From assembly GCA_016201205.1 (NCBI GenBank), contig JACQDF010000030.1:1-64000 (forward strand): a stretch of 64,000 bases of DNA, read 5' to 3'. The position numbers and the translations under genes are program-made. A model generated the notes under the pieces. That model did no database searches. It worked only from the letters and a program-made list of their open reading frames with translations, and was not told where the DNA came from. The DNA comes from Acidobacteriota bacterium (GTDB lineage Bacteria > Acidobacteriota > Terriglobia > Bryobacterales > Bryobacteraceae). Below are positions 17,517 through 28,162 of this stretch, one piece after another; the stretch's first letter is position 1; each line of letters opens with the position of its first letter.

Positions 17517-20500
17517 CTAGAATGTCACCTTCAGGCCAAGTTGCAGATTCCGCGCAGGCCGTGACTCGCTGATCACGCCAAACGTCGCGGCGCCCAGCGC
17601 GCGCCCTGGATCCTCGAAGTTCGCATGATTGGGCAAGTTGAACGCCTCAGTGCGGAACTGCACATTCCAGCGGTCGCCGGTGGCGAAGTTCTTGAGCAGC
17701 GAGAGATCGATGTTCACGATCCCCGGCGAGGTGACCAGCGCGCGGCCCGAATTTCCGAATGTGAACTGCGGCGGCGCGACCACAGCCGCTGTATCGAACC
17801 AGCGCGAGACGCTGCGCCCGGAGGAGGGCAGATTCGGATCGCTCAGCACGTTGACACGCTGCCCGCCCGGGTTGAACGCGTTCGTGCCGTTCACTTGCGT
17901 CACCAGAGCGTCGGGGCTGCCCGCTTGCAGCGTGAGAATGGCGCCCACGTTCCAGCCGCCCAGCAGAACGGCGGAAGCGCCGGAGGAGAGCCATTTGCGC
18001 CGGCGGCCGAAAGGCAATTCATAAACGCCGCTGCCAACAAGACGATGGCGCACATCGTTGCCGGAGAGCGATTTCTCCGCGCGCCGGTCATAGTAATTCT
18101 GCATGCCGCCGCCGACGGCGCCGACTTCGAATTGCGCCGGCACGTCGTCGATGAATTTGGCGATGGTGTAATTGGCGAGAAAATTCAGACCGCCGGAGAA
18201 CCGCTTTTCGACTTTCGCATTGAACGAGTGGTAGCTCGAATTGCCCCACATCGGACTGACGCGGGTGACGTTGCCGAACTGCGGGAAGGGCCGGCGGATC
18301 TGCGCATTGCCCGCGCCCATCTGCCCGGGGCGGACCTGGTTCATGTTCGTATCCGGCCCTGGAATCCCATGGCTGCCGTTGCCGAGATAGCTCAGATCCA
18401 GGATCATCTGAGCGCCCAGATCCCGCTGCACATTCAGGTTCCATTGCTGCGAGTACCCGAGACGGCGGTCCGGGTCGACGAACTGCGGCGCAAAGCGGAT
18501 CGGCTGGCCAACAGGCACGGCTCCAAAGCCCGGGCCCAGTTCGGGACGCACTCTTGTTTCCGGAAAGCCATTGCGGAGCAGAAATGGCGACGTGATGCCG
18601 TTGTCGGGCGTCGTAAAGGAGCCGCTGGTCTCGTATCCGGCGCTGGTGTTGTTGGAGCCGGGCAGCGGCACGCCGAAGAAGACACCGTAGCCGGCGCGCA
18701 CCACCGTTTTCGCGAATGGTTTCCAGGCGACGCCGAAGCGCGGAGCAAAGTTGTTGTAGTCGCCGTTGTAGACGTTCCGGCCAACGCCGTCGCGGCCGGC
18801 GAACGTGATCACGCCCGGGGTGGCGGAAGCCGGGTTGATGGCAAACAAGTCGAATCCGTTCTGCCTGTCGTTGGCGTCAAAGCGCGGCGTATGCGTTTCC
18901 CAGCGGAGACCGGCGTTCAGCGTGAGCTTTGCCGACAGCTTCCAATCGTCCTGCACAAAGAGGGCGATGTACTTGGCGCGGCGGTCCAGGATATCGGTAT
19001 CGAGCACGGAGCCGGAGTTGGGAAAGCCGACAAGAAGACTCGCTAAGGCGTTGCCGGTGTTGTTTACGCCAGGTTGCGCCGTGGGTTGAACACCAAAGCT
19101 CATCTGGCCGGAGATCGACGTGTTCAGATCGTCGACGTTCCGCGCCAGCCGGAGTTCGCCGCCGAGGCGCAGCGAATGCGCGCCCCGAAAGATGGAAACG
19201 TTATTGACGATGTGCGTGTCGTGGATGGGAATCTGAATGCGCTCGGCGGTTCCCGGGCCGATGGGCGCGTAGCCGGCAATGTCCACGCGGGGGAAGGCGC
19301 GGTCAGAGACGCCCTTCAGCCCCAGCTTCGCTGGCCAGCCCTGGTCCAGCCCGAGAGAGAGATTCTGGAACCGGCGCGGCTGCCAGTTCAGGCGAAAGTC
19401 ATTGACGATGGTGGGCGTGAAGTTGTGAAGCTCATTGAGCAGCAGGCTGTGGGCGCGGCGGCTGGTGGTGTTGCCGTTGGGATCGGCGGCAGTCTCCGGA
19501 TAGACCGTGGTGCTGTAAGTGGGGAAATCGTGCATCACGTATCGCACCGAGATGCGGTCGCGCTCGCTGAAGATGTGATCGCCCTTGGACGTCCAGGTGG
19601 TGATGTTCAGCGCGTTGGAGGCGTTGGCGACGAAGTTATTGGCGCCGGCGAGATTGGTGGCGGGGCGGTTGGACGGTGGGGAAAAGGCGGCGAGCCTGGC
19701 GCCGACCGGATCCTGGCGGCTGGCGGGAATAACGTTGCCGGCAAATGCCGTGCGGATGAGGCGCGAAGGGTTCGCCGGATCGGGGCGCGTGGTGTCCGGA
19801 TCATAAACGGGAATGGGCGCGCCGGCGGCGGTGGTGGTGCGGGAGAAATCGCCGCGACGTTCGAGTTCCGTGGGCACCGTCAGCAGGCGCACGATACCGA
19901 TCCGCTGGCGCTGGAATTCGATGTGCGAGAAGAAGAACGTTCGGTTCCGGATGAGGGGACCTCCGGCCGCGCCGCCGAACATGTTCCAGCGCAGCGGCGG
20001 CCTGGTGGCGGCGAAGAAGTTGCGGGCATCGAGCTTATCGTTGCGGAAGTACTCGTACAGCACGCCGTGGTACTGGTTGGTTCCGGAGCGGGTGGTGACG
20101 GTGACCACACCGCCGCTGGTGTTGCCGAATTCGGCCGAATAATTATTCTGGTGGACACGGATTTCCTGAACAGCCTCGACCGGCGGATTGAAGAGCGCCT
20201 GTGGAATCTCGAGAGCAATATTCGAGGAGTTGACGCCGTCGAGCAGCCATTGCTGCTGGTCGCCGCGCCCGCCGGCCACCGAAACGCGAGGCCGGATCAC
20301 GTCGCCGCCGATGAAAACGGCGCTGCCCATCAAGCCAAGCAATTCGCCTACACGGCGGCCGTTCAAAGGCATGTCGGCGATCGTCTTGTTCTCGATGAAC
20401 TGGCCGACGGAGGAAGTTTCCGAGTCGAGCAGTGGCGCGGTTCCGGCGACTTCAATGGATTCACTGACCTGGCCCACCTGGAGCGTGATATCGAGGCGGC

Positions 20501-20786
20501 TGACACGCCCCAACTCGAGCACGATGCCGCTGCGGGTGTAGTTTTGGAAGCCGCGCGCTTCGGCATTCAGCCGGTACCGGCCGGAGGCGAGCAACGGAAA
20601 CGTGTACTCGCCCTGCACATTCGTGGCCGCCGTGACGGCGACGCCCGTTTCCTCATTGGTGAGACGCAAGGTCACGTTCGGCAGGCGGGCCTGGGAAGCA
20701 TCGTTGACCAGCCCGGTAAGCGTGCCGGTGGAAACTTGGCCGGATGCGGCCGTCACGAAAACCAGCAGAAGAGCCGACAGGGGCAT
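17517..20786 (-). CDS. TonB-dependent receptor / Oar-like with carboxypeptidase-regulatory-like N-terminal domain
   Basis: VSTGTLTGLVNDASQARLPNVTLRLTNEETGVAVTAATNVQGEYTFPLL...; plug and barrel; ends QLGLKVTF. Confidence 0.92.
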   Translation of the reverse strand: MPLSALLLVFVTAASGQVSTGTLTGLVNDASQARLPNVTLRLTNEETGVAVTAATNVQGEYTFPLLASGRYRLNAEARGFQNYTRSGIVLELGRVSRLDITLQVGQVSESIEVAGTAPLLDSETSSVGQFIENKTIADMPLNGRRVGELLGLMGSAVFIGGDVIRPRVSVAGGRGDQQQWLLDGVNSSNIALEIPQALFNPPVEAVQEIRVHQNNYSAEFGNTSGGVVTVTTRSGTNQYHGVLYEYFRNDKLDARNFFAATRPPLRWNMFGGAAGGPLIRNRTFFFSHIEFQRQRIGIVRLLTVPTELERRGDFSRTTTAAGAPIPVYDPDTTRPDPANPSRLIRTAFAGNVIPASRQDPVGARLAAFSPPSNRPATNLAGANNFVANASNALNITTWTSKGDHIFSERDRISVRYVMHDFPTYSTTVYPETAADPNGNTTSRRAHSLLLNELHNFTPTIVNDFRLNWQPRRFQNLSLGLDQGWPAKLGLKGVSDRAFPRVDIAGYAPIGPGTAERIQIPIHDTHIVNNVSIFRGAHSLRLGGELRLARNVDDLNTSISGQMSFGVQPTAQPGVNNTGNALASLLVGFPNSGSVLDTDILDRRAKYIALFVQDDWKLSAKLTLNAGLRWETHTPRFDANDRQNGFDLFAINPASATPGVITFAGRDGVGRNVYNGDYNNFAPRFGVAWKPFAKTVVRAGYGVFFGVPLPGSNNTSAGYETSGSFTTPDNGITSPFLLRNGFPETRVRPELGPGFGAVPVGQPIRFAPQFVDPDRRLGYSQQWNLNVQRDLGAQMILDLSYLGNGSHGIPGPDTNMNQVRPGQMGAGNAQIRRPFPQFGNVTRVSPMWGNSSYHSFNAKVEKRFSGGLNFLANYTIAKFIDDVPAQFEVGAVGGGMQNYYDRRAEKSLSGNDVRHRLVGSGVYELPFGRRRKWLSSGASAVLLGGWNVGAILTLQAGSPDALVTQVNGTNAFNPGGQRVNVLSDPNLPSSGRSVSRWFDTAAVVAPPQFTFGNSGRALVTSPGIVNIDLSLLKNFATGDRWNVQFRTEAFNLPNHANFEDPGRALGAATFGVISESRPARNLQLGLKVTF

Positions 20787-20868
20787 AGATCACCTCGAGA
20801 AGCAGGATGGCGCGATAATATCACAAGCCCCCCCCATCCGCGTGATACGCGATACTGGAACCAAAAGA

Positions 20869-23800
20869 ATGTCCGACCAGCCGTTTGTCCACCTGCACAA
20901 CCACACTGACTACTCTTTGCTCGATGGCGCCTGCGAGATCGGGCAGATGATGAAGCTTGTCGCCCGGCAGCAGATGCCTGCGATTGCCATTACCGATCAT
21001 GGCAACCTGTTCGGCGCGGTCGAATTTTACAGCCAGGCCAAGGACCACGATGTTCACCCGGTGATCGGCTGTGAAGTTTACGTTTCGAAAAAAGAGCACA
21101 AGGACCGGTCTGACACACGCTACAACCATCTGGTGCTGCTGTGCGAAAACCAGGAGGGTTACCGCAACCTGATCAAGCTTGTCTCGACGGGTTTTCTGGA
21201 CGGTTTCTATTACAAGCCGCGCATTGACAAGGACCTGCTGGCGCAGCATTCCAAGGGTCTGATCGGGATGTCCGCATGCCTCCAGGGCGACATCAACGAG
21301 ACGCTGCTGGCGGACCGCTACGAAGAAGCGCGGCGGCTTGCCTACATGTATCAGGACATGCTCGGCAAGAACAGCTTCTTCCTCGAAATCCAGAATCACA
21401 ACCTCGATCAGGACAAGAAAGTGATTCCGCTGCTGGTGCGGATGTCTCAGGAAACGGGCATTCCGCTGGTGGCGACCAACGACGCGCATTACCTGCGCAA
21501 AGAAGACGCACGCACCCACGAAGTGCTGATGTGCATCCAGACGGGCAAGACGATGTCCGATCCCAACCGGATGCGATTTCAGACTCCCGAGTTTTATCTG
21601 AAGTCGCGCGACGAGATGATGCAGGTGTTCGGCGACTTCGAGGAGGCGCTCGACCGCACCTGGCAGATCGCCCAGCGGTGCCAGGTGCAGCTCGAGAAAG
21701 TTTCAGAGCCGTTTCCCAGGTTCGAAGTGCCGCAAGGGCACACCACCGACACGTATTTTGAGTACGGGGCGCGGCAGGGCTTCGAGAAACGCCGGCCGCG
21801 GCTGGAGGCGCAGCGGGGACGCGGATTGTTGAAGCACGAGCTTGGCGAATACGTCGAGCGGCTGGATCTGGAAATCCGCATGATCCAGCAGATGAAGTTC
21901 TCGGGCTATTTCCTGATCGTCTGGGACTTCATTCGATTCGCGAAGTCGAAGGGGATCCCGGTGGGGCCGGGGCGGGGCTCGGCGGCGGGCAGCCTGGTCA
22001 GCTATGCCATGGAGATCACCGACATCGATCCTCTTCAGTACGGGTTGCTGTTTGAGCGCTTCCTGAACCCGGAGCGGGTGAGTTTGCCGGATATCGATAT
22101 CGACTTCTGCACGAACCGGCGTGGTGAAGTGATCCAGTATGTCACCGAGAAGTACGGGCGCGAGCAGGTGGCCCAGATCATCACCTTCGGGACGCTGGCG
22201 GCGAAAGCGGCCATCAAGGACGTAGGTCGCGCGCTGGACATGACCTTCGCCGACGTCGACCGCCTCACCAAGATGGTGCCCGGCCAGCTCAACATCAAGC
22301 TCAAGGACGCCATCGCGCAAGAGCCGGCATTGCGGGAAGCCTCCAGGAAAGACGACCGCGTAAGAGAGGTGCTCGAAGTGGCCGAACAGCTCGAGGGGCT
22401 GGCGCGCAACGCGGGCGTGCATGCGGCCGGCGTCGTCATTTCACCGGCGCCGCTCAAGGATCTGGTTCCGCTCTACCGCACCAACCGCGATGAAATCGTC
22501 ACCCAGTTCGATATGACGGGCCTCGAAAAGCTGTCGCTTCTGAAAATGGATTTTCTGGGCCTGACGACGCTGACGATCATCGAGGAAGCGATCAAGCTGG
22601 CGGCCAGCCATCGCGGCGTTCAGATCCGGATCGAAGACCTGCCGCTGGACGATGCCGCCACCTATGAGATTTTCTCGAAGGGCTACACCAGCGGCGTGTT
22701 CCAGTTTGAATCGCAGGGGATGCGCGATATCCTGCGGCGCTACGAACCGTCGCGACTGGAAGACCTGTGCGCGCTGAACGCGCTCTACCGGCCCGGGCCG
22801 ATTCAGGGCGGGATGATCGACGATTTCATCAACCGCAAGCATGGCCGGACCGGCGTCAGCTACGATTTGCCGCCGCTCAAGGAGATTCTCGAGGAGACCT
22901 ATGGCGTCATCGTGTACCAGGAACAGGTGATGCAGGTCTCGCACATCCTGGCGGGGTACTCACTGGGCGAGGCGGATCTGCTGCGGCGCGCCATGGGCAA
23001 GAAGAAGCCGGAAGAAATGGCCAGACAGCGCGCCCGGTTCATCCAGGGCGCGCTCGAACGGGGCTTTCCGCAGAAAAAGATCGAGAAGATCTTCGACCTG
23101 ATGGAGCAATTCGCCGGCTACGGCTTCAACAAGTCGCACTCGGCGGCCTACGCATATCTCGCCTACGTGACGGCGTATCTGAAAGCGCATTATCCGCTGG
23201 AGTTCATGAGCGCTCTGCTGACGTCGGAAACGGGCAACACGGCGAAGATCGTGAAGTACATCAACGAGTGCCGCGAGATGGGCATCCGCGTGCTCCCGCC
23301 GGATGTGAATTGCAGCGGGCTGAACTTCACACCGGATGGCGACGCCATCCGCTTCGGCCTGGGCGCGGTGAAGAACGTGGGCGCCGCGGCGGTGGAATCG
23401 ATTGTGAGCGCGCGAGAGAGGTTGGGGAGGTTCCGGTCGCTCTATCACTTCTGTGACGAGGCGGATCTTTCGGCGATCAACCGCCGCATGATCGAGAGCC
23501 TGATCCGCGCCGGTGCGCTGGATTCGCTCGGCGCCGCGCGCAGCCGCATGATGGCAGCAGTGGAAGGCGCCATCGAGGCGGGCCAGCGGGCGTGGAAGGA
23601 CCGGCTGAGCGGGCAGGGCGGCTTGTTCGGCGCCGAGATGGGCCTCGAGCCCCATGAGGATCCGCCGCTGCCGGACGTGCCGGAGTGGACGCCGGAAGAA
23701 AAGGTGGCAGGCGAAAAGGAAATGCTCGGCATCTACGTAACGGGGCATCCGCTCGACCCGTTCCGCGAGAAGATCAAAGAACTGACGGCGCACACCACCG

Positions 23801-24321
23801 AGACGCTGGAGGGCCTGGCGCGGGGCACGGAGGTGAAGGTGTGCGGCATTCTCACGGGCATCCAGCGGCGGCGCAACAAAGAGGGCAAGCCGTTCGCCAT
23901 CATGCGCCTCGAAGACTGGTACGGCTCGCTCGAAGCGCTGGTGTTCAACACACAGTACGAAGCGCTGACGCCGTATCTGATCGAGGACCAAGGGGTGCTG
24001 GTGCGCGCGCAGGCGCTGCCGGAAGAGAATGGCCCGCCCCGGCTCAGCGTGCAGGAGATCATTCCGCTCGCCAATGCGCATGTGAGCTACCCGGCGTTGA
24101 TTTCCATTCGCGTGTCGCTGGGGTCGCCGGAACGCGCCACGGCATTGCGGGAGCTGATTGCGAACAAGCCCGGCGAGACCGACGTGCGGTTGCGGCTGGA
24201 AAAGCCCCGCGATTTTTCGGTGGTGCTGGATCTTTCTTCGAAGGTGCGGGCGGACAAGGAATTCCTGAGCGAGGTGGAGCGCATCTGCGGCGCCGAGGCG
24301 CTCGAGATTCTGGCCACGTAG
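20869..24321 (+). CDS. dnaE: DNA polymerase III subunit alpha
   Basis: MSDQPFVHLHNHTDYSLLDGACEIGQMMKLV; PHP, GPGRGSAAGSLVSYAMEITDIDPL, PDIDIDFC motifs. ORF-track start at 20602 is too long. Confidence 0.97.
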   Translation: MSDQPFVHLHNHTDYSLLDGACEIGQMMKLVARQQMPAIAITDHGNLFGAVEFYSQAKDHDVHPVIGCEVYVSKKEHKDRSDTRYNHLVLLCENQEGYRNLIKLVSTGFLDGFYYKPRIDKDLLAQHSKGLIGMSACLQGDINETLLADRYEEARRLAYMYQDMLGKNSFFLEIQNHNLDQDKKVIPLLVRMSQETGIPLVATNDAHYLRKEDARTHEVLMCIQTGKTMSDPNRMRFQTPEFYLKSRDEMMQVFGDFEEALDRTWQIAQRCQVQLEKVSEPFPRFEVPQGHTTDTYFEYGARQGFEKRRPRLEAQRGRGLLKHELGEYVERLDLEIRMIQQMKFSGYFLIVWDFIRFAKSKGIPVGPGRGSAAGSLVSYAMEITDIDPLQYGLLFERFLNPERVSLPDIDIDFCTNRRGEVIQYVTEKYGREQVAQIITFGTLAAKAAIKDVGRALDMTFADVDRLTKMVPGQLNIKLKDAIAQEPALREASRKDDRVREVLEVAEQLEGLARNAGVHAAGVVISPAPLKDLVPLYRTNRDEIVTQFDMTGLEKLSLLKMDFLGLTTLTIIEEAIKLAASHRGVQIRIEDLPLDDAATYEIFSKGYTSGVFQFESQGMRDILRRYEPSRLEDLCALNALYRPGPIQGGMIDDFINRKHGRTGVSYDLPPLKEILEETYGVIVYQEQVMQVSHILAGYSLGEADLLRRAMGKKKPEEMARQRARFIQGALERGFPQKKIEKIFDLMEQFAGYGFNKSHSAAYAYLAYVTAYLKAHYPLEFMSALLTSETGNTAKIVKYINECREMGIRVLPPDVNCSGLNFTPDGDAIRFGLGAVKNVGAAAVESIVSARERLGRFRSLYHFCDEADLSAINRRMIESLIRAGALDSLGAARSRMMAAVEGAIEAGQRAWKDRLSGQGGLFGAEMGLEPHEDPPLPDVPEWTPEEKVAGEKEMLGIYVTGHPLDPFREKIKELTAHTTETLEGLARGTEVKVCGILTGIQRRRNKEGKPFAIMRLEDWYGSLEALVFNTQYEALTPYLIEDQGVLVRAQALPEENGPPRLSVQEIIPLANAHVSYPALISIRVSLGSPERATALRELIANKPGETDVRLRLEKPRDFSVVLDLSSKVRADKEFLSEVERICGAEALEILAT

Positions 24322-24332
24322 AATAAGGAGAA

Positions 24333-25181
24333 GTGGAGCAATCACCCAATCAACCCGCGCCAGCGGCGGCTCCCAGTCCCGTCTGGCAGCGCGTGCAACT
24401 GGCGCGCCACCCCAAACGCCCGCACTCGCTCGATTACATCAGCCTGCTGATCACGGATTTCCAGGAACTGCACGGCGACCGCGCGTTCGGCGAGGACGCC
24501 GCCATCGTGTGCGGCATGGGGCTGTTCGAAGAGCAGCCGCTGATGGTGGTGGGCCAGCAGAAAGGGCGTGATACGAAGCAGAAACTGCTGCGCAACTTCG
24601 GCATGCCCAAGCCGGAAGGCTATCGCAAGGCGATGCGGGTGATGAATCTGGCGGCGAAATTCGGCAGGCCCGTGGTGACGCTGCTCGATACGCCAGGCGC
24701 CTATCCCGGCATCGACGCCGAGGAGCGCGGGCAGGCGCAGGCGATCGCCTGGAACCTGCGCGAGATGGCGCGGCTCCCCGTGCCGGTGATCGTGGTGGTG
24801 ATCGGCGAAGGCGGCAGCGGCGGTGCGCTGGCGCTCGGCGTGGGCAATCGCGTCTACATGCTCGAGAACAGCATTTACAGCGTGATTTCGCCGGAAAGCT
24901 GCGCGGCCATCATTTACCGCGATGCCGGCAAAGCCGAGCAGGCGGCCGGCGCGCTGAAGCTGACCGCGCCCGATCTGCTGCGGCTGGGCCTGATCGACGA
25001 GATCATCCCCGAACCGCCCGGCGGCGCGCAGGATAATCTACAGCAGGCGGCTGAGCTGATCCGGGTGACCCTGCGAATGGCGCTCGAGGAGTTGAAGGGG
25101 CTGACCCGGCAACAGCTCATTGACCAGCGCTATGACAAATTTCGCCGCATGGGCAATTTCTTCGAGCAAGACGGCGCATGA
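24333..25181 (+). CDS. accA: Acetyl-CoA carboxylase carboxyltransferase subunit alpha
   Basis: [35 protein letters not shown]...[39 protein letters not shown] start. Confidence 0.95.
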   Translation: MEQSPNQPAPAAAPSPVWQRVQLARHPKRPHSLDYISLLITDFQELHGDRAFGEDAAIVCGMGLFEEQPLMVVGQQKGRDTKQKLLRNFGMPKPEGYRKAMRVMNLAAKFGRPVVTLLDTPGAYPGIDAEERGQAQAIAWNLREMARLPVPVIVVVIGEGGSGGALALGVGNRVYMLENSIYSVISPESCAAIIYRDAGKAEQAAGALKLTAPDLLRLGLIDEIIPEPPGGAQDNLQQAAELIRVTLRMALEELKGLTRQQLIDQRYDKFRRMGNFFEQDGA

Positions 25182-25444
25182 AGAAAGCAGGGCTGTGGAT
25201 CACACTGGCCGCGGTGGTGTTCATCGGGCTGGTCGTGTATTCGACGCTGGGCCTCAAGCGCCATCGCGTCGAGGTGTGTGTCGAGTTCAACGGGCGCACC
25301 GCCTGCCGCACGGCCGGCGGCGAGACTCCGGAGAAAGCCCGGCGTGCGGCGATTGACAACGCCTGCGCGCTGATCGCGTCGGGCGTCGGCGATTCGATCG
25401 CCTGCCAGAACAAGCCGCCGCTGAGTGTGAAGCAGATCGAATGA
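25178..25444 (+). CDS. Small membrane-anchored hypothetical protein
   Basis: Start overlaps accA stop; N-terminal TM; conserved-looking small ORF. Confidence 0.6.
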   Translation: MKKAGLWITLAAVVFIGLVVYSTLGLKRHRVEVCVEFNGRTACRTAGGETPEKARRAAIDNACALIASGVGDSIACQNKPPLSVKQIE

Positions 25445-25495
25445 GGCGATGGATGCCGTCGGCCGTCAGTCCGGTTGCGGCATACTGAAGCGTAA

Positions 25496-28162
25496 ATGCT
25501 TCTGTTCACGACCACCAGCGGGGTCGCGCTGGACCCGCTTCGGGCTTTCCGGGACGATGTCCGCTCGGGTCGCGAGGACTCATGCCTGCTGATGCCGACG
25601 GCCACGATGGCCGAGCACATCCGCCACTTGCTCGCTCGCCAGGGAGCCCTTGTTCGCCCCGACAGTGTGGTCACTTTGTCCCGCTTCATTGAGCCCTACG
25701 TGCGCGCAACGCCCCAGGCTTCGCCGGCCGCGCTCCATTATCTGGTGGCGCGCCGGCTCGAAAAGGATCCGCCCGAAGTCTTTCGCCCGCTTGCGCATTC
25801 TCCAGGTTTGCGTCGCATGATCGCGTCACTCATCGAAGAAGCCGACGCGGCCGGCTGCTCCACGCGGCTGCTCGCCCGGCGGGCCGCGTCACCTGCCGCC
25901 AGGGCGTTTCAATCCGTCTACCGGAACGTCGAAGAAGAACTTCAGCTTCGCAGCCTGCTGCTCGGATCCGAACGGCTGAGGATCGCCGCCTCACGCATCC
26001 ACGCCGTCGGGCATCCCTGGCGGCGCATTTATCTGGCCGGCTTTTTCTCGCTGTCTCCCGCGGAACTCGAAGTCGTCGATGCGCTCCGTCCGGCGGATCG
26101 CTTCCTTTCGCTGCCGGAATGGCTGGGAGCTGAAGACACGCGACGCCGCCTCCCGGGTCTCGGCTTCACCGAACAACGCGTCGTCGAGAACAGGCCGCAA
26201 CCCGTCACAATCCTCATCCGCGCTGCGAACGAGCAGGAAGAAGCGGAGGAAATCGCGCGGCGCATCGCGGCTCTCGTCCAGCGCGGCGCCAGCTTTCGCG
26301 ACATCGGCGTCGTGGTCCGCCGCGAGCATCCCTATACGCCGCTGCTCGGCTCCACCTTTGGCCGCTTCGGCATTCCGGCGCGGTTCTACTTCCAACGCCC
26401 GCTTGCCGCGCATCCGCTGGCCCGGTATTACAGCAACGTGCTCGATGCGCTTGAATCGGGCTGGGACTGGGAGCGCCTGCTTGCAGTGATCGCCGCCCCT
26501 TACTCCGGGCTCGGCGCCACAGTGGAAGGGGACACGCTCGATCACAACCTCCGCACGCGTATTCCCGGGCATGGACTGCCCCGGGAACTCGACGCCCTTT
26601 GCGCCATCGAGCATTGGCCCGCCGCGCGGTTCCTGCCGGCACAGTGGGTGGAGGAGTTCGGCCAGCTCAGGAACCTGGTGCGGCTGCCTGCGATCACGGA
26701 CGGCGTCTCGCACCAGCAGGCGCTTTCGTGGCGCGAGCTCGCCTCGGCGGTCGAAGCTTGGGATCGCGCAGTCTCCGACGCCGCCGCGCTGCTGGATCCG
26801 GAAACGCCGGCAACGCTCAGCGAGTTCCGGCATCTTTTGTGCGCACTCCTCGATCACACACACACCGGCTTGCGCGACCAGCGCCGCAACGTGGTCCATG
26901 TTCTCGATGCGTACGAAGCGCGCCAGTGGTCGCTTCCCATCCTCTTTGTCTGCGGCTTGATCGAGCGCGTGTTTCCACCTTATCATTCCGAGCATCCGAT
27001 CCTGGGCGATGCCGAGCGCGAGCGTCTTCGAGATGACGGCGTCTTGCTGCGCACTTCGGCCGAGCGGCAGCGCGAGGAAGAGTTCCTCTTTGAGACGGTC
27101 ACCTCGCGCGCTTCCGAGCTGCTGGCGCTCACGTACGCCGCCGCCGGCTCGAAAGGCGACCGGTTGCTGCCGTCGTTTTTCCTCAGCCGCCTGGAGCGCT
27201 CCCTCGGAATCCGCCCTGAGCCGGCCGTGCCCTGCCGGCCGCGGCCGCTCTGGCCCAAGTCTCCCCCGCGGGCCGCGCGGATCACGGATCGAAGCCTGCT
27301 CGCGTATCTCGAGCAGGCGCGATCCACGCTCTCGCCCACCGCAATCGAATCCTTTCTGCAATGTCCCTTTCAGTTCTTCGGGCGGTACATTCTCGAGCTG
27401 GAGTCGCCGCCCCAGCCGCCCTCCGAGCGCCTCAATCTGCTTCTGCAAGGAGACATCCTGCACCGCACGCTGGCTGAAGCGGAATCTTCGCCGCTTTCTG
27501 TCGGGGAGATCTTCGCGCGGCTGTTCACCCAGGCCTGTCGCGAGCGTGCGATCCCGCAAGACTGCCGTACCGAGAAGGCGCGCCTCGAATTGCAGGCGAA
27601 TCTGCGCCGCTTTCTCGATGCTGCTCCGCTCACCGGCGTCATGACCCGCGGCGTCGAACACAGCTTCGACCTGAGACTGGCGCCCGGCCTGCGCCTGCGC
27701 GGCAAGATCGATCGCATCGTCGAGCTGCCCCAGAGAGGCCTGGTGGTCATCGATTACAAATACACCACTCCGGAAAAGATCCGCAGCCGCATCCGCGCAC
27801 ACCTGCAAGGGGAACTGGTGCAAGGCGGGCTGTATCTGTGGGCCGCGAAGCAGCTCTACCAGGCCGATGCCGCCGGCGTTCTTTACTGCGGGTTGCGTGG
27901 CGAGGTGAGCTGGGGCGGCTGGCATCTCCCCAGCTTCGGCTGGCAGCAGATCGGCGACTCTGTTGAAGCGGAAGGACTGCGCGACATGATGGATCGTGCC
28001 GTCCAGGCAAGTCTGAATGCCGCCGCGCGCATCGGCTCCGGCGAGATCGCACCTGCCCCCGCCGACCGCACCAAGTGTGGCTGGTGCGAGTTCCGCGACC
28101 TCTGTCGCGTGGAATCGACGCCGGCTGGGGTCACCATCGCCGCCGGAGGTTCGTCGTCTTGA
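25496..28162 (+). CDS. addB: AddB-like helicase-nuclease subunit (PD-(D/E)XK, Fe-S cysteines)
   Basis: ESFLQCPFQFFGRYIL...GLVVIDYKYTTPEKI...CGWCEFRDLC pattern; followed by AddA. Confidence 0.85.
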   Translation: MLLFTTTSGVALDPLRAFRDDVRSGREDSCLLMPTATMAEHIRHLLARQGALVRPDSVVTLSRFIEPYVRATPQASPAALHYLVARRLEKDPPEVFRPLAHSPGLRRMIASLIEEADAAGCSTRLLARRAASPAARAFQSVYRNVEEELQLRSLLLGSERLRIAASRIHAVGHPWRRIYLAGFFSLSPAELEVVDALRPADRFLSLPEWLGAEDTRRRLPGLGFTEQRVVENRPQPVTILIRAANEQEEAEEIARRIAALVQRGASFRDIGVVVRREHPYTPLLGSTFGRFGIPARFYFQRPLAAHPLARYYSNVLDALESGWDWERLLAVIAAPYSGLGATVEGDTLDHNLRTRIPGHGLPRELDALCAIEHWPAARFLPAQWVEEFGQLRNLVRLPAITDGVSHQQALSWRELASAVEAWDRAVSDAAALLDPETPATLSEFRHLLCALLDHTHTGLRDQRRNVVHVLDAYEARQWSLPILFVCGLIERVFPPYHSEHPILGDAERERLRDDGVLLRTSAERQREEEFLFETVTSRASELLALTYAAAGSKGDRLLPSFFLSRLERSLGIRPEPAVPCRPRPLWPKSPPRAARITDRSLLAYLEQARSTLSPTAIESFLQCPFQFFGRYILELESPPQPPSERLNLLLQGDILHRTLAEAESSPLSVGEIFARLFTQACRERAIPQDCRTEKARLELQANLRRFLDAAPLTGVMTRGVEHSFDLRLAPGLRLRGKIDRIVELPQRGLVVIDYKYTTPEKIRSRIRAHLQGELVQGGLYLWAAKQLYQADAAGVLYCGLRGEVSWGGWHLPSFGWQQIGDSVEAEGLRDMMDRAVQASLNAAARIGSGEIAPAPADRTKCGWCEFRDLCRVESTPAGVTIAAGGSSS

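Noticed and set aside
19074-20909. 611-aa plus-strand ORF opposite the TonB receptor
   Set aside because: Antisense shadow ORF; the receptor on the minus strand is unambiguous.
25991-27925. 644-aa minus-strand ORF opposite addB
   Set aside because: Antisense shadow ORF.
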